Of a stretch of 64,000 bases of DNA, positions 37,701 through 49,700 are shown piece after piece (position 1 is the first letter of the stretch; every line of letters begins with the position of its first letter). The DNA comes from Sequoia sempervirens (taxonomy: Eukaryota > Streptophyta > Pinopsida > Cupressales > Cupressaceae). A model generated the notes under the pieces. The model was not told where the DNA came from. It saw nothing but the letters and a program-made list of their open reading frames with translations, and made no database searches. The DNA lies in assembly GCA_007258455.2 (NCBI GenBank), contig VDFB02254892.1:114024-178023 (forward strand), written 5' to 3'. The position numbers and the translations under genes were made by a program.

Positions 37701-40700
37701 TTTCTTCATTTCCCTTAGAGACAGCTACATGAAGGACTCCCCTTTTGGGAAGCTCTTTGGGAGCATGGTGGAGCGAAGAATCAGTCGTTGGGCTGAGAAG
37801 GAGGGTAAGAGGGCGAAAGGGCAAGCAGGTTTCAGACCAAAACATTCTACTATTGACCACTGCATTACCCTCAGGCACATGGTTGAAAAAGTTTGGGATA
37901 AACAGGGTGGCGAGGTTTTCTGTTGCTTCGTTGACTTCAAAAAGGCTTTCGATACTGTCCCTAGAAATAAACTTTGGGACAGAATGGAACAACTTGGGAT
38001 TCCAGTAAAATATAGGGCTGCTGTCCACAGGCTTTATGAGCAGGTGGGGGCCAAAATTAGAACAAAGGCAGGTCTTTCCGAGTGCTTTGGGAGTGACATT
38101 GGAGTCAAGCAGGGCTGCCCTTTGTCCCCTACTTTATTCGGGCTATACATAGACAAGTTAGAAGAATGGTTGGACAAACGGGGAGGTGATGGTGTTCTTT
38201 TGGCCACTTATGTGATCAAGTTGTTGTTGTATGCGGATGATCTTACTTTAATGGCAAATTCTGAAAATAGTCTTCAAGAGCACCTAAAAGCTTTGGAACT
38301 TTTCTGTCAAGATGTGGGGATGCAGGTCAACATCAGCAAGACCAAGGTCATGATATTTACGTTGAAAAGAGCCAAAAAACAAATAAATTTTGAGTTTGAG
38401 GGAAACACTTTGCAGGTGGTGAATGAATACAAATATTTGGGACTAGATTTTTGTAACAATCTCAATTGGGAGGCGTGTAGGACGAAAAGAATTCAAGGGG
38501 GTTGGAAAGCTCTTTACCTACTCCAAAATAGATGTAGGTCAGCTGAGCTATGGGATTGGAGAACAAAAAAAAAGCTTTTTGGGCTGCTTGTTACCCCGGT
38601 GGTTCTTTATGGTTGCGAAGTTTGGGGCAGCAGCACGTCAGCTGTAAAATGGAAACAAATAGAAAGACTTCAAAAACACTTAATCACAAGTAATTTCAAA
38701 ATAAAAAATACGGTCCCTTATGAGATTGTTTTAGCTGAAGCTGGGGCCTTTCCAATGGAAATGGCAGCGTTAATTCGCTTATTAGGCTATTTGCAAAGAA
38801 TAGAGAATATGGAAGAGCATCGTTGGCCCAAAATTGTGGTGGAAGAAGAATTAACTAGAAGGAAGAACACGTGGATGAAACAAAATGTCAAGTGGATGGG
38901 AAAATGGGGGATCAACATACAAGAGTGTCCAAGCAAAAAAGTCGAGATGAAAAGGTATGTAAAAGAGAAAGTCAAAAACACCATGTGGTTGAAGCAACTT
39001 GGCCGGAAGAGTGAGCACTATGTTCTGCATTTTAATCCTACTTGTGATCATGAACAAAATTTTTACATAGGGGCAGATATAAAATGGAAGGCTAAAATGT
39101 TGATAGCTCAATTGAGAACTAGCTCGCATCGTTTGAGATGCGAAACAGGCAGATGGAAAATACCTAAAGAGGGGTGGTCGGATAGAATCTGTTGTTTCTG
39201 CACTTCGGGTTTAGTGGAGACAGAGTGGCACTACGTTATGGAGTGCCAAGCTTATGAGGACATCCGATATTGTTACTCAGATTTGTTAAAAGTCAAATCA
39301 TTAGCGGCTTTGTTTGAAGAGGAAAAGATTGATAAAACAGCAAGTTACTTGACCAAAATTCACAGTAGAAGAAACAAAATCAGCAAAGAGATTGAAAACA
39401 ACAGCAAGTAGTTTGGTGCAGCGGTTTTGTTGTTTTGGCAAAGGCGGTTTTCCGGTTTTTATCTCTTGGGTCCCATAGACTGGCTGGTCTCGCGGACGTA
39501 ATTAAAATCATTCATTCATTCATTGCATATCTCTACTGCTTAAATGTGCACCATTCTCTCATAAAAGCTGTTACAAGTGCATCTCTCAGCCATTCCTACT
39601 CCAAGTTGTTATAATGAAAAAGTGTAAGGCATGTATGCTGTTTTGTGCATATTCTTCAATGACTGCATTCTTTCAGACCACATTCCTTTCAGGCATATTG
39701 TCAAACAGTCCACATGTCACCAATATGCTTTCACACTTGTATACATGCTTATAACAACATTTACTTACTCAACTGATTGCATATGCTTCTATGTTTTGCA
39801 CACATGTCTAACAGGGCAGCTGCAACAACAACGTGGATTAAAATTCCTCTCTCCTTTACGCTTTGACAGATGTCCATACCTTGTTTCAAATCTCCCAATT
39901 GGCACAGGCTAGGAGTGTACTGGCAAAGGTAAATTGATCAGGTTAGAGACTTGCCAACAAATTCATTTGTATCTTGCAAGTACTGTGTTCCATGAGACAA
40001 TATTTCTTTAAGGTGTTTTGTGAAACAGTTTACATGCTTTGTCTATGCCTCCACACTTTGCTTACATGTTATAACAGCATTAGCAAATATCACAAAGACA
40101 CATTTTCAAAACCTGGCCTAATTACTTGAGACAGAATTTGCTTTCATTATCCGAGAGCTGCTAGCTTAGCACGTGCAGTAAGAACAATAGTAAAGGTAGA
40201 CTGATTTGGTCTCATGCGCTGCTACAGCATATTACAGAAAGTTATAAAGCTTATTCACCATCCACAGTTTGTGGCATGCAGATAGATCTCATTCCAACTT
40301 TAATAAACCACAAGTCATCCTGATTCAGATCTTCCGGAGCTTGATTGCTGGTTGCAACTAAGACAATTCCCCTGTTCAGACAGTCTTTCTTTCACTGTTC
40401 CTTCAAATGGAAGGTTTGCAATCCAACCAGAAAATCTTGCCTGTAAATTTTTTATTTTTTATTTTTTATTTTGTTGAATCCTGTGCATAAGAGCATGTAC
40501 ATCAAGCATTACCACATCAAAGTGCAACCTATGTCAATATTTTACAACTCCCATTAGCATAGACTTCCTTTTCTTCAAATTCAGAATCATCAACTCGAGT
40601 ACCTGGATTGCTTGCACTCAGTATAACTTTGTTCCCATCAGCTTCATCTGATGACTCGGTACTCCCTCAAGACTTCTATGATCATATGCAGCTGCAACTC

Positions 40701-43700
40701 TTTGTATAGCTTACATTACATCTTTATTCTTCTTTCCAGCCAGACAAATCTCAAAGCAACATCAGCTGCAGAGATAACAGGCTCTTAATGTGCATATGTA
40801 GGTCATTTCTTCCATGTCAAACTTTTTAACTACATATGCAGTCAAAATCTCCACCGCTTTGCATTGTTGGACTTTTGCATGCACATGGAGTCAGAAATCC
40901 TGCTACTTTATACCTTGTCAGGCTTTTGAATTTTATTTACGCATAGAATCTCCATGCTTTGTATGCATTGCAGATTTTTGGAGTTACACGCAGTTTGGCA
41001 GTTGCTGTTGAACTGCAATTCATACCTGCATCCCTGCCAGTTATGCTTGCAGACTTTTCAGGTGCATACACACAAAAACTCCACCTATGATGTTTCTCAG
41101 GCTTGTGGAGTATATGATAATATGAGCAGTTCAGCAGTGCCTGCATAACTGCCACAAGAGTCTGCATCCATGTTTGTGTGTTTTGGCGGGCTTCCAGCCT
41201 TTTCATGCATTTTGGCAATTAACTGCATACATATAAAATAAACCCACATTACCCCTAGAGACTAACTTACAGGCTTTCCAGTTGTTTGTGCAAGTCAAAG
41301 TCCCACCATTTACCATGTATTTGTTAGGGTTTTCAAGTCTATTTGCACATTTGCAAAAATTACAAAATGACAACAAAAATCCACATCCCACTAAGCTTCT
41401 TTTTCTAATGTATATGCGTCAACATTCTCCACCTAAGTATACTTAGTTGGGCTTATGGTGTTTGTATGCAACTTAGTGAAACACAAATATGCATCATATC
41501 TCCTGATTCCTGCACACAAACATATATAGGGCTTTTCCACATTCATTGCACATTCGTAAAAATGACAAAACTGTGCATGAACCCTCTATCTTGACATTTT
41601 TAAATTTTATTGGGCTTTTCAAAGTTGTCTTCAGTTTCACAAATACTGCCAAACTGCAAAATATCCATATTTCTCTGCCACTTTATACTTGCAGACTTTT
41701 CAATTACCAAAGCAAACACCTATATATTGTCGATCTTACGACTCAACACATACATTTTTCAACAATAGTTGCAACACTCACCAAAAACTCGGCAACTCTT
41801 TGTATAGCTTACATTACATCTTTATTCTTCTTTCCAGCAGACAAATCTCAAAGCAACATCAGCTGCAGAGATAGCAGGCTCTACATGTGCATATGTAGGA
41901 CATTTCTTCCATGTCAAAGATACTAGACTCCTGCAAGGGGCGTTGCCCCTTGACCCCACTAGGGGCGCTGCCCCCAAACCCCCGCAAGGGGCACTGCCCC
42001 TTGACCCCACTAGGGGCGCTGCCCCTCAACCCCATTGGGGGCATTGCCCTCAAACTCCCATTGAATTCCTTTGATTTTCTAGGTACTCTCCACTATTTAC
42101 CTTCAGTTTTACAAAAACAATTTGCTATTTTCATTTTGTTTCAGACTATCAGTATCAGCGTATTGAGCATTCCACATGAGGATGCGATTTTGTATCTAAT
42201 TTTCTTTCAAATCAATCAAATATAACAAGACTCAGCTTGTTTCTTCTATGTACTCATTTTATTGACTCAGTGGATGCATCTTATCATTGAATTTTGCAAA
42301 AAAAATGCGTTTTTAATGAAGTTTAAGCAATTTTTTAAGTTGCCGAGTTTTTGTCGAATTTTTACCGTACCGCATTTTCCGTGGTTGGCGAGTTTTTGCA
42401 ATTGGCGAGTTTTTCAACTATGTTTTCAACGACTTAAAATGACTGAGTTCTTTCCCAAATTACCTATGACCAGGGCAAATGACAACTAATGATTTTTTAC
42501 TCAAAACTATATAGATCACAAAGGACTTTTACAAAGTTGCAAACAATTCCAAGCACTTGCACAACGTTTGAGAAGACCACTTTGACTAACATATTTCAAA
42601 TTGGAGGACTCAAAATTTTAAAATTGTCATGATTAAAATTTGAGGATGGTAGTATGGATGTCCCTCGATAGGTGCCAAAAACGTCACAATATTTCCTATA
42701 GATGGCAATGTTGTTTTCAACCAAAAAACAACAGTAAAAAAAAGAAACTGATACTAAAAGGGGATCACCCTAACACAACACCTTAAGAGGCCTAAATGCT
42801 AAGCTCTTCGTTTCTTCAGGTATGTCCACCCTTGTTCTCCAGCTTTTGTTTGTATTATTCAAAAATATTTTTAATTTGTTAAACATAAGGAATTACACAT
42901 TGCGATTGCATCATTCATTGGTCCAATCACAATCACAATCTGCTGAATAAATTAAATAGCTCATATAGCATTTGAATAAACAATCTTTTATAATTTTCGT
43001 CTATGAATGCTTAATAATAATTGCAGTTATTTTTTCACTTCGAAACATGAAATGAGATTTTAAAAATTGTCATTTTTTGTTTGCACTTGCATTGGGCAAT
43101 AAAGTTATCTCTTGTTTGCACATACAATGGGCAATAAAGTTTTGTTTTTTGTGAGATAACCCTTCTTAATTCTGACCAAAATTTTAGAAGCAGCTCAATT
43201 TGACATATTGCATTTTGTCAAATAGTTAGTCTAACTACTGTACTGAACATTTCATAGAGGTTTGCAACAACGATTCCATTACATAAATTTCATTATATGA
43301 CAAGTTTCAGATTTGACTTTCATTCATTGCATTTGAAGGAATTCTGAGTAAATAGTTACAGCAGTATATACGCACTCAGTACAGAATTCAGAATATCTAA
43401 TGTGCTGATTCAAGACTCTATTACAGACTTTCCTGAGCAATATCCCTGAGACAATGAACTCCTCAGTAATACAAATGAGATGCAAAAGGTATACTAAAGC
43501 ATTAAATACCAGTTGGTAGCCCCTGAAAGGATGATTCTTGGCTGTAGCATTAACTTAATGACTGCAGCAGCAGACTGCACCAAATATTCACGCCCAGTTC
43601 CTCATATAAGCGCCCAGTTAACAAAATACTCCAAACAAGAATGATGGCGTCCAATGCAAAACTTCCAGCTGCACCCAAGAGTCACGTCCATGTCTGCATA

Positions 43701-46700
43701 TGCACCCAGTAGCAGTAGATAGATGCTCTTAGAAATCGGTGATATCTTCACATACAACCCATGCGTCACGCCCTTGCTAACTCAAGAATTCACATCACCC
43801 TTTCAAAAGACTCACGACTTCAGCTGTATGTGAATACAGCTACAGAAAATGGAGAATAGATACTAAGAAGGCCTGCGACCACCAATTAAATTATCATTTG
43901 CTGCAGAAAAATCCACAACTTTGTCCTTAGCACCCCTCCTCTGATATTTGTGATTTCTAGATCAATCTGGACAGGTTTCTTCAAACTGTATTTTATGTAA
44001 AAGCTTGCAATATCCACTGAGCTGGGGTTTCCGTCCCACTCACATCAAACCAGGGGTTTCGTCCTAGAGAGCCATTCTTCAAAGTTCGGCAGAGAGAGAA
44101 TTAACAAAACAAATAATGATTTCTGAATGTCACTTCTCTTCCCAGCCCAAGCCTTTTAAAAACTGAAGTTGCCAATTTAATCTTCAAAAAGCAGTCCATC
44201 TTCCCATAAGGGTCTTATTTCCCTTTTCAACAAAAATCAATGATCTTATCCATATTAAATAAATCGCCCCTTAGTGGAGAATAAATTGACTTAGGCATAT
44301 TTGATTTATTTACCACCATGAAGAATCGCCTAGAGAAATAAGGAATTGTCACTTAAAGTGGCCCCCATTTATAAACTCGATGAATAATTAAACATTATAC
44401 ACCTGACTTTAGCTTTACGGGCTCCAATTTAATTATTCTTATTATTCCCCTAATGACAAATATAATTCTAACCTCCGGGAAATAAAAAGGATAGAAAAAA
44501 AAACTTCATAAATTACCATCACGCGAAGAGGGACATTACAGTCCTCCTTCCCAGAGATTGCTTGTCCCAAGCAATCAGTACCTGCATACCTAACACCAAC
44601 TTCCAGGATCCCATATCAGTCTCTGAAATCCGCAAACTCTGTTATCTAGAGCACTATACTGCAAGAGATTTGCAAATGACATCACCTTGTCCCTCCTAGA
44701 AAGTAGTATAATGATCCTCAACATGTAATCAGAAAACTCACCATCACATACCTTAGTCTTCGCAGAAGACCGCTACGCTACTCTGATTATCATGCTCTCC
44801 AAATCCCCATAAGGATGGTGACTCATAATTGGAAGTGAAAGAGTCATTAGAAGTGAAAGAGTCATGCAACATGTAGAGTTATTTACCTCATCATCCACAA
44901 AACGAGCCTCCATCCTCTTTGTTGTCGCTATACTTGGAGCACCATCTGCTAAAGCTCTCAATACAATCTTTTTCCCATCCACTGTGAACTCTAACTCCAC
45001 CCGCTGGAAATCCTACATGTACCTCCCAAGTGACTGTAGCCATTGAATGCCCAAGACAATGTCGGATTCACCAATCCCAACCGCATAAAAATCATCACTG
45101 ACCACATAATCATTCAACTGCACACTCAACTGAAGAACCTTCTTAGTGAAACTCATTTTAAATCCGTCAGCCAGCGTAACTCTAAAACCTGGAAATTCCT
45201 CAGCCTACAATCCCTTCCTCACAACCAATCCCTCGTCAATGAAGTTGTGAGTAGCTCCACTGTCAATTAAGCAAATGACCCACTGTCCATTAAAAACTCC
45301 CCCCACTCAAAAAGGATGATACTTAGGAACTCCCGATAGTGCCACCATAGTATCATGAGCTATATCTCCTGTGTCGGTATCATTGTGTGGTTGCTTTTAA
45401 TGATCACTATTTGAACTCGTGTCAACCTCCTCATCAATATAGGAATAGACCTCTATGTAATGCACCTTGCCTTTTCCAAGGTGCCTGTGATTTGAGTCCC
45501 ACAGTTCCTTGCAAGTAAAACACAACCCCTTCCTACGTAGCTCATTCCTTGTTTCAAAATCCAACGTAGGTTGCATAGGCTTAGGCAGATTGAAATCCTT
45601 TTGTTTTGATTGTAATTCACTAGAGGTCTTTCTCTGTGGTTGGAAGGGAGGTGTAGTCTCCAAATCAAGGGCTAGGCCAATGGCATCATGTAGTGTACTA
45701 GGCTTATGAGCCTTCACTAAACCCTTCAATCTGTCACTCAGACCCTCGACAAATAGCATAGTAACATGCCTCTCAGACATATCAAGAACCATGACTACCA
45801 TTTTCTAGAACTCATTGATGTAAGTCTCAACATGTCCAATTTGCTTCAGTTGAGCCAAATCCCTGTAGTAAACCTCAATATCCTTCCGGTCAAAGTGTGC
45901 AATCAATTTATTGACAAACTCCTCATATGAACATATCAAGGCATGATCCTATGATACTAACCCATGGTGCCACCAGTCATATGCTACACCCTCCAGATGC
46001 ATCATAGAAAATTGTATAGCCTTTTCTTCCTCCATAGGTTTCAAGGACAGAAATGTGTCAAGTTCAAGCACCCATGATCTGGCACTTATCTTCCCACTTC
46101 CATCGAAGGTCGGTAAAGGGATTTTATTCAATGCTTCCTTGTATTCCTTAGGTTGAGTACCTTGACTAGTTTGCCTTCTGAGACCCCTTTCTTGCCTGTC
46201 CAATCTGGCTCTGGACCTATCTTTCCGCTGATTCATAAACTGATTAAGATTGATTAACGTCCTCACATCAGGAGGAAGAGCTTTGTATTCATCGTAGGCT
46301 ACCATGACATCAACAGTGATGTCTGTTTCTTCCTCCAACTCCGGAATTGCTTCTTCCTCAGTTCGCCTTGGCACAAATGTAGGATGTAAAGGCCGATCAG
46401 ACCTTGTGCTTGTTGTCTTAACAGCATTAGTGGCCGTTCTGTCAAGATTTTCGTGACCAGCATCACTTCTACTATGATCACTGCTTGATCTACTCGATCT
46501 AGCACGGTCCACTCTCATTTGGCCCATGGATGTGATCATACGATCCTGGAATTGCTGTAGCATTTGCTGCTGCTGTTGGGCAAATGTGGTCAGGAAGTTA
46601 TCAAACTGCGCTTTCAAATTTCTCGGCAGGCTTTCACCTCTTCTCTCACCCATCTCAGCTTCAACTGTGTTATTATCAACTCCTTCTCCCTGCTTTACTG

Positions 46701-49700
46701 ACCTACTTCTGGTGAAATACCTATGTGACATGCAATATTGAAACCCTAACAGGCTGGCAAGATTCTTGGCTCTGATACCACTAAAATAACCCTTCTTAAT
46801 TCTGACCAAAATTTTAACAGCAGGTCAATTTGACATATTGCATTTTGTCAAATAGTTAGTCTAACTACTGTACTGAACATTTCATAGAGGTTTGCAACAA
46901 CGATTCCATAACATAAATTTCATTATATGACAAGTTTCAAATTTGACTTTCATTCATTGCATTTGAAGGAATTCTGAGTAAATAGTTACAGCAGTATATA
47001 CGCACTCAGTACAGAATTCAGAATATCTAATGTGCTGATTCAAGACTCTATTACAGACTTTCCTGAGCAATATCCCTGAGACAATGAACTCTCAGTAATA
47101 CAAATGATATGCAAAAGGTATACTAAAGCATTAAATACCGGTTGGTAGCCCCTGAAAGGATGATTCTTGGCTGTAGCATTAACTTAATGACTGCAGCAGC
47201 AGACTGCACCAAATATTCATGCCCAGCTCCTCATATAAGCGCCCAGTTAACAAGATACTCCAAACAAGAATGATGGCGTCCAATGCAAAACTTCCAGCTG
47301 CACCCAAGAGTCACGTCCAGGTCTGCATATGCACCCAGTAATATCCAAATGCTTACAGCAGTAGATAGATGCTCTTAGAAATTGGTGATATCTTCACATA
47401 CAACCCGTGCCTTTCCAAACAGTCACGCCCTTGCTAACTCAGGAATTCACGTCACCCTTCCAGAAGACTCACGACTTCAGCTGTATGTGAATACGGCTAC
47501 AGAAAATGGAGAATTGATACTAAGAAGGCCTGCGACCACCACTTAAATTATCATTTGCTGCAGAAAAATCCACGACTTTGTCCTTAGCACCCCCCCTCCA
47601 ATATTTGCGATTTCAAGATCAATCTGGACGGGTTTCTTCAAACTGTATTTTATGTAAAAGCTTGCAATATCCACTGAGCTGGGGTTTCCGTCCCACTCAC
47701 ATCAAACCAGGGGTTTCGTCCTGGAGAGCCATTCTTCAAAGTTTGGCAGAGAGAGAATTAACAAAACAAATAATGATTTCTGAATGTTGCTTCTCTTCCC
47801 AGCCCGAGCCTTTTAAAAACTGTAGTTGCCAATTTAATCTTCAAAAAGCAGTCCATCTTCCAATGAGGGTCTTATTTCCCTTTTCAACAAAAATCAACAA
47901 TCTTGTCCATACTACATAAATCACCCCTTAGTGGAGAATAAATAGACTTAGGCATATTTGATTTATTTACCACCATGAAGAATCGCCTAGAGAAATAAGG
48001 AATCGTCACTTAAAGTGGCCCCCATTTATAAACTCAATGAGTAATTAAATATTATACACCTGACTTTAGCTTTACGGGCTCCAATTTAATTATTCTTATT
48101 ATTCCCCTAATGACAAATATAATTTTAACCTCCGGGAAATAAAAAGGTTAGAAAAAAAAACTTCATAAATTACCATCACACGAAGAGGGACATTACATTT
48201 TGTTTGCACTTGTAATGGGCAAAAAAAAAGTTGTTTATGTTTGTTTATGGACTACAGAGAGTTTTCTTTCTGTTGCACTTGCAATGTGCTAAAAAACCTA
48301 AAACATTTGTTGTTTTTTAATGTGTACTGCTGTTGTCTTTGTTTCCAGGGCCAAGACAAGTCACTTAAGTCATCATGAGGATCAATATGAAATCAGCAGT
48401 GGAAGTGGGGAGGAGAAAGAGCTATAACCGTATAAGCAGTCAAGGCACTTAAAGTAAAAAATAATTTGGATTACTTTGCTTTTTATTGACCTTCCAGGCT
48501 ATCAATCAAATATGCCAAGGGGCTGTTGAACAAGTCAAACCCTTTGCCCCAATTTGAGGAACACTTGGCACAAACATGGCATATAATTCAAGAGGGTGTC
48601 AGCATTGAAAATGCAACATTTGCAACTTTGAATGGAAGATCAACCTTATGAGAGTTGATGCACATCTTTTACATTTATCTAATAAAGGGATAGAGCTTTG
48701 TAATAAGCTCATGCTTGAGGAGAGGGCAGATGTGATCAAATTGTACAACGCTGACATGTCTATATCATCTACTGCTTCCTCTAAGACTTTTAAACATTTT
48801 TCTGCCCCTCTTGAAGTTCCTCTGCTTTTGAGGCAAGTGCAATACAACCACAGGGAGAATGAAAGGTTGCAGATTCAACAACAGCTTCAAACACAGATAC
48901 AGATTTGTTCCATGTGTTCGCTAGAGAATCGGAAGATGAAATCATTGACAAACTCGTCTTTGTCAATGTCATTCCATTTCATGTTGCTTGATCACCTTAT
49001 TTTAACGAGGCTCTTGCCAAGGCATGCAAAGCAAGTCCATCATGCATGTTTTGTAACATAGCAAACTTGAGAACCAAATCCTGAAAAATTATTCCAAGGT
49101 TAATTTATCAATGAAGGAGATGGTCACATGGATATAGTATCATCATGGATGGGTGGACAGACATTAGACACTGCCCATTCATCAATGTAATGGTAACATT
49201 TAAGGAAGGCCCTTACTTCCTTAATGCAGTTGATAATTTTGGAATGTGCAAAGGCATAGACTTCCAGTTTTAGATTTTGAGAGATGACATTGAGGATGTT
49301 GGGCCTTCTAATGTAGTGCAGGTGATCACAAATGTTGTATACGTGTGCAAGACAGCAGGAAGTTAGTTGAGGCTACCAACATGAATATCTGCTAGAGCTC
49401 ATGCTGTGTGCTTGCAATGAACAATGCACTAAGTGATATTGGCAAAATTGATTGGGTCAAACTAGTTGTGGGGAATGCAATGGGAGTGCAAATGTTCATA
49501 TGCAACAAGCACACATCATCGGCCGTCTTTGATCCTTTTCGAGGAAGGAATTCCTCAAGCCTAAAGTCATAATTTACATCCCACTTCATTTTATTCAAAA
49601 GAAAGCTTGAGTTGCAAGAGCCATTGCAATTAATGATACATTTTGGTCACATGTGAGTACATCATATCTATTGTATTCCAGGATTTTACTATCATCAAAT

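Larger units (their letters stand above)
43152..48197 (-). mobile_element. Non-autonomous gag-protease LTR retrotransposon (TR-GAG type)
   Basis: Two ~1.4-kb LTRs (43152-44540 and 46782-48197) flank a 2,241-bp interior. The target-site duplication TTTTG is perfect (43147-43151 and 48198-48202). Read on the minus strand, the LTR starts TGTAATGTCCCTC. A primer-binding site TGGTATCAGAGCC (complement at 46768-46780) for initiator Met tRNA follows the 5' LTR. A polypurine tract GGGAAGGAGGAC precedes the 3' LTR. The interior has gag and protease only; RT, RNase H and integrase are absent, so movement would need enzymes from another element. It is in the same orientation as the host gene. The LTR copies differ by scattered substitutions and two small indels (near 47341 and 47413). 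Confidence 0.93.
43078..48300. repeat. ~30-bp degenerate tandem repeat split by an insertion
   Basis: Four diverged copies of TTTGCACTTGCAATGGGCAA(TAAAGTT) lie at about 43080, 43111, 48202 and 48274. They flank the LTR element inserted at 43152-48197, so the array existed before the insertion. Confidence 0.6.

Noticed and set aside
37740..38028. 170-residue minus-strand open frame overlapping the LINE
   Set aside because: The part above 37740 is antisense to the RT ORF; only the short stretch below it might be a separate fragment.
45949..46809. Gag start at 46809
   Set aside because: That open frame begins with TTG inside the LTR and reads through the primer-binding site; the ATG at 46731 is the first sensible start.
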